64,000 nucleotides of DNA from Sporosarcina aquimarina (GCF_023715615.1 NZ_JAMBOM010000009.1:1-64000), one strand, 5' to 3'; shown: positions 48,022 through 62,228, counted from the stretch's first letter. The notes: generated by a model from the letters alone, not told the origin. Program-made: numbers and translations.

Positions 48022-49221
48022 ATGAGCACAATTACTTCTAATCGCGATGTTATTATAAATTCAATTGAATCTAACCGAGATCTATACATTCAAACGAGTC
48101 AAGAAATCCATGCCACACCTGAAATCGGCAACCAAGAATTCTTTGCTAGTGAGAAGCATGTCAAGCTATTAAAAGATGAAGGTTTTGAAGTTAAAACGGC
48201 GGTTGCTGGACATGAAACATCGTTTTACGCGGTGAAAGACAGCGGCATTCCAGGACCAGCAATCGCTTTTCTTGCCGAATACGATGCACTCCCAGGGTTA
48301 GGTCATGCGTGCGGACATAATATTATTGGTACTACCAGTGTAGCTGCTGGTATTGCTTTATCTAAAATAATTTCTGAGAGCGGAGGGCGTGTCGTTGTGT
48401 TGGGGACACCTGCAGAAGAAGGGGGGCCAAACGGCAGTGCAAAAGGAAGTTTTGTAAAACATGACTACTTAAAAGAGATTGACACAGCCTTAATGATTCA
48501 CCCATCCGGTAAAACAGCATTGACGAGTGAGACGTTAGCTGTGGATCCGCTAGATTTCCATTTTTACGGAAAGCCTGCACATGCATCAGGTTCGCCTGAG
48601 AAAGGAATTAATGCATTAGACGCAGTCATCCAACTTTTTAATGGAATAAACGCACTCCGTCAGCAGCTTCCACAGGATGTGAGAATACATGGGATCATTA
48701 CACACGGCGGGGAAGCTCCTAATATTATTCCCGAATACGCATCAGCAAGATTTTTCATCCGTGCTGAGACTTGGTCAAAAACCGTAGAGACTTCAACTAA
48801 GGTTCGTGCGATAGCTGAAGGTGCAGCTCTTGCAACCGGGGCTGAAGTTCAAATTAAACGGTTCCAAAATGAAGTCAAAGACTTTGTATTGAACTCTGTA
48901 TTAGACGGAATTTTACATGAGGAATTAGAAACAGTTGGTGAAGTTGTTCATACTGAAAAGAAAATCGGTAAGGGTTCTACAGATGCAGGAAATATTAGTT
49001 ATGAAGTCCCCACAGCACATCCTTATATAAAGATCGGTCCTGATGACCTAATTGCCCACACGGATGAATTTAGGGAGGCTGCCAAATCACCTGTTGGAGA
49101 TGAAGCACTCATTAAAGGTGCAAAGGTGTTGGCATCAACCGGATATAGACTGTTAACAGATGCTGAGCTTCTGCATCGTGTTAAGAAGGAATTCGAAAAA
49201 AGTTTGAAAGAAAAACAATAA
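48022..49221 (+). CDS. M20 family metallo-amidohydrolase
   Basis: A 399-residue M20D-type zinc amidohydrolase, resembling aminobenzoyl-glutamate or N-acyl amino acid hydrolases. Metal motifs are EYDALPGLGHACGHN and GTPAEEGG, then a dimerisation domain with HASGSPEKGINALDA. It lies 15 nt after metQ, in the same SAM-controlled transcript. A role in releasing methionine or another sulfur amino acid from an N-acylated or dipeptide form is inferred from context. Confidence 0.88.
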   Translation: MSTITSNRDVIINSIESNRDLYIQTSQEIHATPEIGNQEFFASEKHVKLLKDEGFEVKTAVAGHETSFYAVKDSGIPGPAIAFLAEYDALPGLGHACGHNIIGTTSVAAGIALSKIISESGGRVVVLGTPAEEGGPNGSAKGSFVKHDYLKEIDTALMIHPSGKTALTSETLAVDPLDFHFYGKPAHASGSPEKGINALDAVIQLFNGINALRQQLPQDVRIHGIITHGGEAPNIIPEYASARFFIRAETWSKTVETSTKVRAIAEGAALATGAEVQIKRFQNEVKDFVLNSVLDGILHEELETVGEVVHTEKKIGKGSTDAGNISYEVPTAHPYIKIGPDDLIAHTDEFREAAKSPVGDEALIKGAKVLASTGYRLLTDAELLHRVKKEFEKSLKEKQ

Positions 49222-49264
49222 GGTCGCTCATATAAAATTCGTTTGCTAAATTGTCCATAAACTA

Positions 49265-49312
49265 ACAAACAGCTTATTCTTCCTGATTCAGTGGAAGAAT
49301 AAGCTGTTTTTG
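49265..49312 (+). terminator. metNIQ operon terminator
   Basis: AACAGCTTATTCTTCC pairs with GGAAGAATAAGCTGTT, followed by T. The 230 bp from here to metG shows no gene. Confidence 0.9.
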
Positions 49313-49509
49313 AATTGGGGATAGTTACTAATAGAGGGGAATCTATTCAATCTTGCAAAAAGGTTTTAAATATACCAGGGTCCAGCAATTACATTGACAA
49401 GAATAGTATTTGAAAAACATTAAAATTTTTAATGAGAGTACAGTTTTTCTGCGAAATCGATACAATCTTTACACACCTCACCATAGCTAAATTATCAGAA
49501 GTTCGATAA

Positions 49510-51513
<2,004 letters not shown>

Positions 51514-51518
51514 TATAG

Positions 51519-51556
51519 GACAGCGGCTTTCTTCGGAGAGCCGCTGTTGTCTTTTG
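51519..51556 (+). terminator. metG terminator
   Basis: ACAGCGGCT pairs with AGCCGCTGT, followed by a T-rich tail. Confidence 0.8.
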
Positions 51557-51636
51557 TTTGTAATCGTTTTGTAATGTAACTGCGATGTTTGTGTAAAGAC
51601 AGGAAAGTACACTATAACTTATGTGAGGCGAATGAG

Positions 51637-52404
51637 ATGTTAATAGACACACATGTCCATTTAAATGATAAACAGTATGAACCAGACATAGACCAAGTGA
51701 TTCAGCGCGCACTTAACGCAGGTGTTGAGCGAATGGTGGTCGTCGGATTTGACCGCCCCACTATTATCAGAGCAATGGAGCTTACTGAAAAACATAGCTT
51801 TATATATGCGGTGGTCGGTTGGCATCCGGTCGATGCAATCGATTGTACCGAAGAGGATTTAAAATGGATTGAAGAGTTAGCGGCACATCCGAAAGTTGTT
51901 GGGATCGGAGAAACTGGACTCGACTATCATTGGGATAAGTCACCGAAAGAGGTTCAGCAAGAACTGTTTCGAAAGCAAATACGACTTGCGAAAAAAGTGG
52001 ATTTGCCGATTATTATTCATAATCGAGATGCAACAGCAGATGTCGTACAAATCTTGCAAGAAGAAGAAGCCGGAACCACGGGTGGCATTATGCACTGCTT
52101 TAGTGGAAGTGTAGAAACTGCCAAACAATGCATAGATATGAACTTTATGATTTCTCTCGGAGGCCCGGTGACATTTAAAAATGCTAAGATGCCGAAACAA
52201 GTTGCGACTGAAATTCCACTCGAGTATTTACTTGTAGAAACAGACGCGCCGTATCTTGCACCCCATCCACATCGTGGTAAAAGAAACGAACCTGCATATG
52301 TCGCACTTGTTGCAGAACAAATCGCAGAACTAAAAGGAATATCACTCAAAGAGGTAGCTCGAATTACCACTCAAAATGCTATGAAATTATTTGCCATCGA
52401 CTGA
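51637..52404 (+). CDS. tatD: TatD family metal-dependent DNase/deoxyribonuclease
   Basis: A 255-residue TIM-barrel hydrolase (YabD). Metal motifs DTHVHL, GETGLDYHW, IIHNRDA and the late ETDAPYLAPHPHRGKRNEP are intact. Start ATG 51637 gives MLIDTHVH, with GTGAGGCG as RBS; the frame is open from 51589. Confidence 0.95.
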   Translation: MLIDTHVHLNDKQYEPDIDQVIQRALNAGVERMVVVGFDRPTIIRAMELTEKHSFIYAVVGWHPVDAIDCTEEDLKWIEELAAHPKVVGIGETGLDYHWDKSPKEVQQELFRKQIRLAKKVDLPIIIHNRDATADVVQILQEEEAGTTGGIMHCFSGSVETAKQCIDMNFMISLGGPVTFKNAKMPKQVATEIPLEYLLVETDAPYLAPHPHRGKRNEPAYVALVAEQIAELKGISLKEVARITTQNAMKLFAID

Positions 52405-52481
52405 CTTGATTTGCCGGGAGAATCACCCATTCATTGAAGATAGGTGACTTCCGGCATTCCTATGCGGGAAAGTTAGAACGG

Positions 52482-52510
52482 TTGACAGCATGAAATTGAG
52501 CCTATATAAT
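52482..52510 (+). promoter_or_regulatory. yabE promoter (sigma-A)
   Basis: Perfect TTGACA (52482-52487) and TATAAT (52505-52510), 17-nt spacer. Confidence 0.85.
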
Positions 52511-52541
52511 CAGCCGAGTGAATAAGGAGGAGATTTTTTTC

Positions 52542-53774
52542 ATGACGAAACGTACCATGGGAAACGGATTCTTTCAATCACTGAGGATACAAAAAATCGT
52601 AGCTGGCACAGCGATACTAGCGATTTTTATAACTGTTCTTTCTCTAGCTTTCTATGAAGGCACGAAGAAAAACATCACGCTTGAAGCGGGTGGCGAAACA
52701 GTAGAATTTAAAACACACGCGAAAACAGTTAAAGATGTACTGGCGCAGCGTGATATAGAAATTGGGTCTCACGACGTAATTTCACCCTCAGCAACAACGT
52801 CCATCAAAGATGGAATGACGATTGATTGGAAAAAGGCAAAACCCGTTGCAATAAATATGAATAACGACTCTACAACGATTTGGACAACTAAGTCTACAGT
52901 GCAAGCCATCCTGGATGAAGCGGGTGTAGAACTGGCAGATCATGATTCAGTTGAACCAAGCTTAGAGAGTAAAGTTGGCAATTCAGGTGAAATCTCGATT
53001 GACAAAGCGTTTCAAGTGACGCTTAAAGACGGTGAAAAGTCTACAAAAGTGTGGTCTACTTCGACTACGGTCGCTGACTTTTTAAAGAACGAGAACATTC
53101 AACTAGGTGAGTTGGATCGATTGGAAAGTGATAAGGAGCAGTTGCTGCTACCGAAGTCTGTTGTCTCAATTGTTCGTGTGGAAAAGGTCACCGATGTAGT
53201 GGAAGAGCCGACGGATTTCGACGTAAAAACACGTACTGACGATAATTTACTAAAAGGACGAAAAAAGGTTGTCCGAGAAGGTGAAAACGGGAAAGTCAGA
53301 AAGAGATTCGAAATCGTCAAAGAGAACGGAAAAGAAGTATCACGTAAGCTTATTCGTGAACACGTTGTCGCGCATCCAAAAACTCAAGTAGTCTCTGTAG
53401 GTTCTAAAGTCGCGCTTGCAAGTGCGACACCGCAATCTTCTACTGTGAAGACAAGTGTTTCACGTGGAAATGGAAGCGAGTCTGGCAAAGTGATGTATAT
53501 GAATGCAACTGCTTATACAGCACATTGCACGGGTTGTAGTGGAATTACGGCTACTGGCATTAACTTAGCTGCTAACCCCAACTTGAAAGTCATAGCGGTA
53601 GATCCAAGTGTCATTCCACTTGGTTCAAAGGTATGGGTTGAGGGCTACGGTTACGCAATTGCAGGAGATACAGGTGGTGCTATAAAAGGCAATCGAATCG
53701 ATTTGCACGTACCTAATGATGCTGCTGCTAAAAAGTTCGGCAGACGGCAAGTAAAGATAAAAGTATTAAAGTGA
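52542..53774 (+). CDS. yabE: YabE: secreted cell wall protein with DUF348, G5 and 3D domains
   Basis: A 410-residue exported protein resembling resuscitation-promoting-factor-like enzymes. An N-terminal membrane segment or signal (about 18-38) precedes three DUF348 repeats, a G5 domain (about 230-285) and a C-terminal 3D domain containing NATAYTAHCTGCSG, IAVDPSVIPLGSKVWV and AGDTGGAIKGNRIDLHVP, with the lytic-transglycosylase-type aspartates. The predicted role is cell wall remodelling. ATG 52542 follows AAGGAGGA. Confidence 0.92.
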   Translation: MTKRTMGNGFFQSLRIQKIVAGTAILAIFITVLSLAFYEGTKKNITLEAGGETVEFKTHAKTVKDVLAQRDIEIGSHDVISPSATTSIKDGMTIDWKKAKPVAINMNNDSTTIWTTKSTVQAILDEAGVELADHDSVEPSLESKVGNSGEISIDKAFQVTLKDGEKSTKVWSTSTTVADFLKNENIQLGELDRLESDKEQLLLPKSVVSIVRVEKVTDVVEEPTDFDVKTRTDDNLLKGRKKVVREGENGKVRKRFEIVKENGKEVSRKLIREHVVAHPKTQVVSVGSKVALASATPQSSTVKTSVSRGNGSESGKVMYMNATAYTAHCTGCSGITATGINLAANPNLKVIAVDPSVIPLGSKVWVEGYGYAIAGDTGGAIKGNRIDLHVPNDAAAKKFGRRQVKIKVLK

Positions 53775-53804
53775 TAGTACTCCACACAGTCTATAGAGGT
53801 AGGT

Positions 53805-53854
53805 CCAACAATCCGCATGGCTTGAAACTAGCCATGCGGATTGTTGTGGTATTT
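53805..53854 (+). terminator. yabE terminator
   Basis: CAACAATCCGCATGGCT pairs with AGCCATGCGGATTGTTG. Confidence 0.85.
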
Positions 53855-53925
53855 ACGTATTCTGTACAATAAGGGGCACAGCCGTTAGAATTGAAGAAGA
53901 CTTATTTTCAGGAAAGAGGAGTACA

Positions 53926-55370
<1,445 letters not shown>

Positions 55371-55480
55371 AGTATCCTGGAGTTATGACTATTTTAAGAA
55401 AAAAAGAATGTCGAAAGATGAAAAAATGCTATAAAAGGATTGACAAAGAGGATTTCAACCTGTTAAAATTTAAATTTTAA

Positions 55481-55509
55481 TTGACAGAACTTTTTAACTG
55501 TGTTATGAT
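55481..55509 (+). promoter_or_regulatory. veg promoter (sigma-A)
   Basis: TTGACA (55481-55486) and TATGAT (55504-55509) with a 17-nt spacer. This is the strong vegetative promoter type known for veg. Confidence 0.85.
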
Positions 55510-55533
55510 AATACACAGTGAGGTGGAAGCGAC

Positions 55534-55800
55534 GTGCCAAAAACATTAGCGGACATTAAAAAGTCATTGGATGCTCACTTAGGAAAACGTCTGCACCTTC
55601 GTGCAAACGGCGGTCGTAAAAAAACGATCGAAAGAGCTGGAATCCTTCGTGACACGTATCGTGCGGTATTTGTAGTGGAACTTGATCAGGACGAAAATGC
55701 GTTTGAACGGGTATCATACAGCTATGCGGATATTTTAACTGAGGCAGTTGAAATAACGATACTGGACGGTGGAGACACCACAGCGTTTGAGATTAAATAG
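55534..55800 (+). CDS. veg: Veg protein, biofilm-associated
   Basis: An 88-residue protein of the Veg family (SH3-like, DUF1021) that stimulates biofilm gene expression in B. subtilis. GTG start with GAGGTGG upstream; N-terminus [19 protein letters not shown]. Confidence 0.95.
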   Translation: MPKTLADIKKSLDAHLGKRLHLRANGGRKKTIERAGILRDTYRAVFVVELDQDENAFERVSYSYADILTEAVEITILDGGDTTAFEIK

Positions 55801-55831
55801 CACTTTTATCATTTTTGATTTATTTTTAGAC

Positions 55832-55875
55832 AAAACACCTCCCACTTTCCATTGAAAGTGGGAGGTGTTTTTTTG
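55832..55875 (+). terminator. veg terminator
   Basis: AAACACCTCCCACTTTC pairs with GAAAGTGGGAGGTGTTT, followed by T. Confidence 0.92.
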
Positions 55876-55923
55876 TGGTTCATGTTCATACTACATTTGT
55901 CAGCCAAGAAGGAGGAAACCTAA

Positions 55924-56109
55924 ATGGCGAGAAGAAACGGAGTAATGTCTGAGCAACTTAAAGAAGAGATTGCAAAAGAACTTGGATTTTACGATGTGGT
56001 TCAACGTGAAGGTTGGGGAGGCATCAAGTCTCGCGATGCAGGCAACATGGTGAAGCGTGCAATTGAGATGGCAGGACAAGGAATGGTGGATAAAGATCGA
56101 CCGCAATAA
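55924..56109 (+). CDS. sspF: Small acid-soluble spore protein (SspF type)
   Basis: A 61-residue alpha/beta-type spore DNA-binding protein. Motifs [20 protein letters not shown] and [14 protein letters not shown] match B. subtilis SspF. It binds spore DNA and protects it; expression in the forespore is expected. The RBS GGAGG precedes ATG 55924. Confidence 0.95.
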   Translation: MARRNGVMSEQLKEEIAKELGFYDVVQREGWGGIKSRDAGNMVKRAIEMAGQGMVDKDRPQ

Positions 56110-56159
56110 AGTTCATTGGACCTTGTACGACCCAAATCCAACGTATGGCTGACAAAAGA

Positions 56160-56203
56160 GGCTGTTGCTCTGCACACTATGTGCCTTGCACAGCCCTTTT
56201 TTT
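56160..56203 (+). terminator. sspF terminator
   Basis: GGCTGT pairs with ACAGCC, with an inner hairpin GCACactatGTGC, followed by seven T. Confidence 0.65.
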
Positions 56204-56296
56204 GTATTCAACCATTGTTTTTTTATCGAATCTAGGCACTTTTAAACCCTCCTATGGTAAAATAGTGAGCAATGAAGTTTGAATGGAGGCAGCCAG

Positions 56297-57166
56297 ATGA
56301 GTATGGTATCTGAAAAAGCGCCAGCTAAAATTAATTTAACGCTCGATGTCTTACAAAAACGTCCGGATGGTTTTCACGAAGTTGAAATGATCATGACAAC
56401 AGTGGACCTTGCTGATCGTATTTGGTTAAAGCCTTTAGATCGTGGTATTACAATCCGTTCTTCTGAACGGTTTGTCCCGAATGATAAACGCAACCTGGCG
56501 TGGCAAGCGGCAGATATTTTGCGGAAAAAATTTGATATCCGGAGTGGTGTGGAAATTACTCTCGATAAAAACATTCCGGTCGCTGCAGGCTTAGCGGGTG
56601 GTAGCTCCGATGCAGCTGCCACCTTAAGAGGATTAAATAGATTGTGGAATCTTGGGCTCTCATTGGACGAGTTAGCGGTGCTTGGTGCAAGTATTGGTTC
56701 GGACATCCCGTTTTGTGTATATGGGGGGACAGCACTTGCTTCCGGACGCGGTGAACAAATTCAACACTTACCCGTTCCACCAAACTGCTGGGTTGTGTTA
56801 GCAAAACCACCTATCTCAGTATCGACTGCAGATATTTATGGAGGACTGGACATTCGAGGTATTCAGCATCCTGATACTGCGGGCATGATGCAGGCACTCG
56901 ATTCAGCCGATTATGAAACGATGTGCAAGAAGGTAGGCAATGCATTAGAGCCGGTCACGATGCGTTTGCATCCCCAAGTAAGCGTACTAAAAGATCAAAT
57001 GTTGAAGTTTGGAGCGGACACAGTACTGATGAGTGGAAGTGGTCCTACGGTGTTCGGACTCGTTCAACATGAATCCCAGGTTGCCCGTATTTACAACGGA
57101 CTAAAAGGATTCTGTCCTGAAGTGTATGCAGTACGAATGATGGGGGAACGGATCAACCTTGCTTGA
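56297..57166 (+). CDS. ispE: 4-diphosphocytidyl-2-C-methyl-D-erythritol kinase
   Basis: A 289-residue GHMP kinase of the MEP isoprenoid pathway. Motifs [29 protein letters not shown] and [13 protein letters not shown] 56297 follows GGAGG by 7 nt; the frame opens at 56279. Confidence 0.96.
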   Translation: MSMVSEKAPAKINLTLDVLQKRPDGFHEVEMIMTTVDLADRIWLKPLDRGITIRSSERFVPNDKRNLAWQAADILRKKFDIRSGVEITLDKNIPVAAGLAGGSSDAAATLRGLNRLWNLGLSLDELAVLGASIGSDIPFCVYGGTALASGRGEQIQHLPVPPNCWVVLAKPPISVSTADIYGGLDIRGIQHPDTAGMMQALDSADYETMCKKVGNALEPVTMRLHPQVSVLKDQMLKFGADTVLMSGSGPTVFGLVQHESQVARIYNGLKGFCPEVYAVRMMGERINLA

Positions 57167-57224
57167 AAACGGACAATTGTGATAGTCTGAAGTTATAATA
57201 TTCGGGTTTTAGGAGTTGTTGGAT

Positions 57225-58058
57225 ATGAAATGGAAGAGGAGTGAACGTCTCGTTGAGATGACACGCCATTTGTTGGAGAACCCTCATCAACTCATTCCGC
57301 TAACGGTTTTCTCAGAACGTTTTCAGGCCGCAAAATCGTCAATTAGTGAAGACCTGACAATTATCAAAGAGACATTTGAAGAAAGTGGAACTGGAAAACT
57401 GTTAACAGTTTCTGGAGCTGCTGGTGGGGTGAAATATATACCGTTGATGTCTGATCGAGCAGTGCGGGAGGTAATCGCACAAATGATCGAAGAATTGAGT
57501 CACTCTGACCGGTTATTACCCGGAGGATACTTGTATTTGACTGATTTGCTGGGCAATCCTCAGCTGATGGACAAGGTAGGGCGAGTGTTTGCCTCAGCTT
57601 TCTCGAATCACAACATTGACGTTATTATGACAGTAGCAACGAAGGGAATCCCAATCGCCCAAGCGATTGCCCGTCATTTGAATGTTCCTGTTGTGATAGT
57701 GCGAAGAGACAGTAAAGTGACAGAAGGATCGACCGTCAGTATAAATTACGTTTCTGGATCGACCCGAAGAATTCAAACAATGGTGTTGTCCAAGCGTAGC
57801 ATGAAAAGTGGGCAGCGAGTCTTATTGACGGATGATTTCATGAAGGCTGGAGGAACGATGCTCGGTATGCGCCACTTGGTTGAAGAGTTTGACTGTGAAC
57901 TGGCAGGTGCTGCCGTTCTTGTTGAGTCTGAACACACAGAAGAGGTCCTTGTCGAAAACTATCGTTCACTCGTAAAGTTGTGTAAAGTGAACGAGCGAAA
58001 TCGAACAATTGAACTGGAAGAAGGAAACTACTTTTTGGAAGGTGGAGATGAAAGATGA
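57225..58058 (+). CDS. purR: Pur operon repressor PurR
   Basis: A 277-residue regulator. An N-terminal winged helix (about 1-75) precedes a phosphoribosyltransferase-like domain with the PRPP motif [14 protein letters not shown]. It represses purine synthesis genes when PRPP is low. ATG 57225 lies 9 nt after AGGAG. Confidence 0.96.
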   Translation: MKWKRSERLVEMTRHLLENPHQLIPLTVFSERFQAAKSSISEDLTIIKETFEESGTGKLLTVSGAAGGVKYIPLMSDRAVREVIAQMIEELSHSDRLLPGGYLYLTDLLGNPQLMDKVGRVFASAFSNHNIDVIMTVATKGIPIAQAIARHLNVPVVIVRRDSKVTEGSTVSINYVSGSTRRIQTMVLSKRSMKSGQRVLLTDDFMKAGGTMLGMRHLVEEFDCELAGAAVLVESEHTEEVLVENYRSLVKLCKVNERNRTIELEEGNYFLEGGDER

Positions 58059-58432
58059 ATTATGTAGCGACTGATCAAGCTCCGAAAGCGATTGGACCTT
58101 ATGCACAAGCAGTGAAGGTGAATGGTTTAGTGTACACGTCTGGGCAAATTCCGTTGCGAACAGATGGAGAAATCGCAGGAGCAACGATTGAAGAGCAAAC
58201 GAACCAAGTATTTGAAAACTTGAAAGCAGTGCTTGCAGAAGCGAACTCATCTCTAACTCAAGTGGTCAAAGCTACGGTCTTCATTAAAGACATGAACGAG
58301 TTTGGCGCACTTAACGAAGTGTATGCAAAACACTTTGGAGATCATACGCCAGCGCGTTCAACAGTAGAAGTGGCACGACTTCCTAAAGATGTAAAAGTTG
58401 AGATTGAAGTTGTTGCAGTTACAGCAGATTAA
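58055..58432 (+). CDS. ridA: RidA family 2-iminobutanoate/2-iminopropanoate deaminase (YabJ)
   Basis: A 125-residue trimeric enzyme that clears reactive enamines/imines. Motifs [17 protein letters not shown] and the substrate-binding Arg in [12 protein letters not shown]. It overlaps purR by 4 nt. Confidence 0.96.
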   Translation: MNYVATDQAPKAIGPYAQAVKVNGLVYTSGQIPLRTDGEIAGATIEEQTNQVFENLKAVLAEANSSLTQVVKATVFIKDMNEFGALNEVYAKHFGDHTPARSTVEVARLPKDVKVEIEVVAVTAD

Positions 58433-58436
58433 CACA

Positions 58437-58466
58437 AAACGTTCCTTTAACGGGACGTTTTTTTAA
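58437..58466 (+). terminator. purR-ridA terminator
   Basis: AAACGTTCC pairs with GGGACGTTT, followed by T. Confidence 0.85.
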
Positions 58467-58578
58467 TTGGAATCAATTTTAAATTATCCGAAAAATTTAA
58501 AATTGAAAAAAGGGATTTTAAAAGATTTGTAGAAAGGTTACAGCATACAGTTTTCAAGAAAGGGGAATGGGAACGAGT

Positions 58579-58863
58579 ATGCAAGTTACTAATGTTCGCT
58601 TACGAAAGATAGAGACCAATGGAAGAATGCGTGCAATCGCTTCAATTACATTTGACGAGGAATTTGTTGTGCATGACATACGAATTATTGAAGGAAATGA
58701 CGGCTTGTTTGTTGCGATGCCAAGCAAACGAACGCCGGACGGTGAGTTCCGAGATGTAGCACACCCTATCAATCCTGCATCACGGACGAAGATTCAGGAT
58801 GCTGTTTTAAATGCATATTTTGCAGATGAGAAAGAACCAGCTTTAGAAGAAGTACCTGTTTAA
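58579..58863 (+). CDS. spoVG: SpoVG RNA/DNA-binding regulator
   Basis: A 94-residue protein with the motifs [18 protein letters not shown] and [20 protein letters not shown]. SpoVG influences septation and spore formation. ATG 58579 aligns with the family; ATG 58567 lies directly next to the AGGGG RBS. Confidence 0.96.
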   Translation: MQVTNVRLRKIETNGRMRAIASITFDEEFVVHDIRIIEGNDGLFVAMPSKRTPDGEFRDVAHPINPASRTKIQDAVLNAYFADEKEPALEEVPV

Positions 58864-58889
58864 AAGACAAATTGTCGAAGAATTGTCAC

Positions 58890-58922
58890 AGAGCCGCCGC
58901 TATTTTGCGTAGCGGCTCTTTC
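58890..58922 (+). terminator. spoVG terminator
   Basis: AGAGCCGcCGCTA pairs with TAGCGGCTCT, followed by a short T run. Confidence 0.8.
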
Positions 58923-59060
58923 CGCGCGATTTCGGCTAACGTTAAATAGAAAAAGACATCAATAATAGAATATTGACCTCAACTTGTCAAGTAGGAATAG
59001 TTGAAAAATCACACCTACTCAGCTATAGTCATATATGAAAAAATAGATGGAGGACGACTC

Positions 59061-60434
59061 ATGACACATACATATGCAATTGTTTTGGCAGCTGGTCAAG
59101 GCACACGCATGAAGTCCAATTTATATAAAGTGCTTCACCCTGTCTGTGGTAAACCTATGGTGGAACACGTGATTGATCACGTAAAAGGTATAGGAGCAGA
59201 CCGAGTAGTAACTGTTGTTGGCCATGGAGCGGAGCTCGTTGAAGAGACGCTAGGTCAAAAAAGTGAATATGTGCTTCAAGCTGAGCAACTTGGGACGGCA
59301 CATGCAGTTCAGCAAGCAGAAGACTTACTAGGTGAGTTGGAAGGCACTACACTCGTTATTTGTGGGGATACACCGCTAATCCGTTCTGAAACAATGGAGG
59401 CTCTTGTGAGTAAACACAAAGAACTTGGTGCGAAAGCGACTATTCTTACTGCAATTGCAGATAATCCTACCGGATATGGACGAATTATCCGGGGCGAACA
59501 AGGACAAGTCCTTCGCAATGTGGAGCAAAAGGATGCAACACCTGCAGAACAAGCAGTCACTGAGATTAATACTGGGACGTATTGTTTTGATAACCGCGCT
59601 CTTTTTGAAGCACTCAAGAAAGTGAAGAATGACAATGCACAAGGTGAATACTACTTACCGGATGTAATGGGCATACTTCAATCTGAAGGTGCACTAATCG
59701 GCGCACATGTATCAGATGATTTCAGTGAGACTCTAGGTGTCAATGATCGAGTGGTGCTTGCGCAAGCGGAGGCTGTCATGCGTCACCGTATCGCTGAAAA
59801 GCACATGCGTAATGGAGTGACCATCATTGCCCCTGAAACAACTGTGATTAGTGCAGATGCGGTCATTGGTCGCGATACTGTCATTCAACCAGGTACGATT
59901 ATTGAAGGTCACAGTAAGATCGGTGAAGAATGTAACATTGGACCGAATAGCCACATTGTCGACAGTGAAATCAGTAATCGGACTTCGATTCATTCATCTG
60001 TGGTCAAGTTGAGCAAAATTGGATCGGAGACGACAGTTGGCCCGTTCGCCCATATTCGCCCAGATACAGATCTTGGAGATCGTGTGAAAGTTGGTAACTT
60101 TGTCGAGATTAAGAAATCATCGTTTGGACAAGGAAGTAAAGTTTCCCATCTCAGCTATATCGGAGATGCTGAAGTAGGTTCTGCCGTCAATATTGGTTGC
60201 GGGTCTATTACAGTAAACTACGATGGTAAAAACAAATACAAAACAACTATTGAAGATGAAGCATTCATCGGTTGTAACTCGAATTTAGTAGCACCTGTCA
60301 CAGTAGGAAAAGGCTCTTTTGTTGCTGCAGGTTCAACGGTTACTAAGGATGTACCACAAGATGCACTTGCAATTGCACGAGCTCGCCAGGAGAATAAAGA
60401 AGGATATGCAACAAAACTAAATTCTAAACGATAA
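59061..60434 (+). CDS. glmU: Bifunctional GlmU (N-acetylglucosamine-1-phosphate uridyltransferase/acetyltransferase)
   Basis: A 457-residue enzyme making UDP-GlcNAc. The N-terminal uridyltransferase half carries [11 protein letters not shown]; the C-terminal half is a left-handed beta helix with hexapeptide repeats and the [10 protein letters not shown] acetyltransferase loop. ATG 59061 follows GATGGAGGA; frame open from 59001. Confidence 0.98.
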   Translation: MTHTYAIVLAAGQGTRMKSNLYKVLHPVCGKPMVEHVIDHVKGIGADRVVTVVGHGAELVEETLGQKSEYVLQAEQLGTAHAVQQAEDLLGELEGTTLVICGDTPLIRSETMEALVSKHKELGAKATILTAIADNPTGYGRIIRGEQGQVLRNVEQKDATPAEQAVTEINTGTYCFDNRALFEALKKVKNDNAQGEYYLPDVMGILQSEGALIGAHVSDDFSETLGVNDRVVLAQAEAVMRHRIAEKHMRNGVTIIAPETTVISADAVIGRDTVIQPGTIIEGHSKIGEECNIGPNSHIVDSEISNRTSIHSSVVKLSKIGSETTVGPFAHIRPDTDLGDRVKVGNFVEIKKSSFGQGSKVSHLSYIGDAEVGSAVNIGCGSITVNYDGKNKYKTTIEDEAFIGCNSNLVAPVTVGKGSFVAAGSTVTKDVPQDALAIARARQENKEGYATKLNSKR

Positions 60435-60449
60435 AACAGGAGGTCCATC

Positions 60450-61409
60450 ATGGGCAATGAATATCCGAATCACAAACTGAAACTTTTTACGTTGAACGCA
60501 AACGAACCTTTAGCGAAAGAGGTAGCTGATGTAATTGGACGACCACTCGGCGAATGCTCAGTAAAGCGTTTCAGTGATGGAGAAGTTCAAATTAATATCG
60601 AAGAAAGCATTCGGGGCTGTGATGTTTTCGTAATTCAATCGACATCGAATCCTGTTAATGACAACTTAATGGAGCTCCTTATTATGATTGACGCATTGCG
60701 TCGAGCATCTGCACGGACGATTAACGTTGTTATGCCCTACTATGGTTACGCTCGTCAGGATCGTAAAGCTCGTTCACGTGAGCCGATTACAGCGAAACTC
60801 GTTGCCAACTTGCTTGAAAAAGCTGGAGCGGATCGCGTAATTGCAATGGATCTTCATGCACCACAGATTCAAGGATTCTTCGATATTCCTATTGATCACT
60901 TGGTTGCAGTACCTTTGTTATCCGATTACTTCAAGAACCAGGGATTCAAGGGTGACGATATCGTTATCGTATCTCCAGATCATGGGGGAGTGACACGAGC
61001 TCGTAAAATGGCGGACCGTTTGAAAGCTCCAATTGCAATTATCGACAAACGCCGACCGAAGCCAAATGTCAGTGAAGTGATGAACATTGTTGGGCAAGTA
61101 GAGGGTAAAATTGCAATTCTGATCGATGATATCATTGACACAGCAGGTACAATCACTGCAGGTGCAAATGCGATTATTGAAAGTGGTGCTAAAGAAGTGT
61201 ACGCATGTTGCACACACCCAGTATTGTCTGGGCCAGCTATTCAACGCATTAATGATTCAAAGATTAAAGAATTGGTCATTACTAACACGATTGAACTTCC
61301 AGAAGACAAAAATTCACCAAAAATTAAGCAACTATCTGTTGCAAAACTTATGGCTGATGCAATTGTGCGTGTCTTTGAAGAAAAGTCAGTCAGCACTCTA
61401 TTCGACTAA
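60450..61409 (+). CDS. prs: Ribose-phosphate pyrophosphokinase
   Basis: A 319-residue PRPP synthetase. PRPP-binding loop [13 protein letters not shown] and the flexible loop [14 protein letters not shown] are intact. RBS AGGAGG. PRPP feeds purine and pyrimidine synthesis and is the effector of the PurR encoded three genes upstream. Confidence 0.98.
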   Translation: MGNEYPNHKLKLFTLNANEPLAKEVADVIGRPLGECSVKRFSDGEVQINIEESIRGCDVFVIQSTSNPVNDNLMELLIMIDALRRASARTINVVMPYYGYARQDRKARSREPITAKLVANLLEKAGADRVIAMDLHAPQIQGFFDIPIDHLVAVPLLSDYFKNQGFKGDDIVIVSPDHGGVTRARKMADRLKAPIAIIDKRRPKPNVSEVMNIVGQVEGKIAILIDDIIDTAGTITAGANAIIESGAKEVYACCTHPVLSGPAIQRINDSKIKELVITNTIELPEDKNSPKIKQLSVAKLMADAIVRVFEEKSVSTLFD

Positions 61410-61514
61410 TCCGACAACATAGCTAGTTGTGGATGTGCATGAAATGTTTTGGAACGTCTTGTAACGGGTATTTACTGTGTAGGAAAACTTTTATATAAAA
61501 AGGGGACTAAACAT

Positions 61515-62153
61515 ATGAGTACAGCATTACAGTCAAAAAAACGAGAAACTGCACCACAATCAGCATTGCGTCAATTACGCCATGAAGGAAAAGTTCCTTC
61601 TGTCGTATATGGTTTTAAAACAGAGTCAACTTCTATCACTGTGGAGGAACGAGACCTCATTAAAACGATTCAAGAACATGGTCGTAATGGGGCGTTTAAA
61701 TTGGATGTTGATGGTAAGAAAGTAGATGTCATCTTAAGTGACTTTCAGGCTGATGTATTAACAGGGAAAGTCGAGCATGCTGACTTTTTAGCAATCAACA
61801 TGTCTGAAGAACTTGAAGTAGACGTTACAATCCACCTTTCAGGAGAGTCAGTTGGTGAGAAAGCTGGCGGAGTTGTTCAGCAGCCACTTTGGGAAGTGAA
61901 AGTGAAAGCGAAGCCTTCTGAAATTCCAGAGCACATTGATGTAGATGTATCTAAATTGGATATCGGTGAAGCTATTCAAATCTCAGACTTACGTGCAGGC
62001 TCGAAATATGAAATCCTTAACGAAGACGAAGAAACGGTTGTTCTCATTTCTGCTCCACGAACAGCTGAAGAACTAGAGGCGCTCGATGAAGGTACTACTA
62101 GTGAAACTGCAGACCCTGAAGTAGTAAACGAGAAAGACGAAGACCAAGAATAA
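61515..62153 (+). CDS. ctc: Ribosomal protein L25/general stress protein Ctc
   Basis: A 212-residue protein: L25 5S-rRNA-binding domain (about 1-92) plus the TL5 C-terminal domain, then an acidic tail (EEVDETTSETADPEVVNEK-like). ATG 61515; the frame is open from 61449. Confidence 0.94.
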   Translation: MSTALQSKKRETAPQSALRQLRHEGKVPSVVYGFKTESTSITVEERDLIKTIQEHGRNGAFKLDVDGKKVDVILSDFQADVLTGKVEHADFLAINMSEELEVDVTIHLSGESVGEKAGGVVQQPLWEVKVKAKPSEIPEHIDVDVSKLDIGEAIQISDLRAGSKYEILNEDEETVVLISAPRTAEELEALDEGTTSETADPEVVNEKDEDQE

Positions 62154-62159
62154 TCACCA

Positions 62160-62192
62160 AGAGCGCACGGCAACCCGTGCGCTTGTTTTTTC
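62160..62192 (+). terminator. ctc terminator
   Basis: AGCGCACGG pairs with CCGTGCGCT, followed by T. Confidence 0.85.
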
Positions 62193-62228
62193 GTTTGTCA
62201 ATTTTATCGAAAGAAAGAGAGTAATTAG

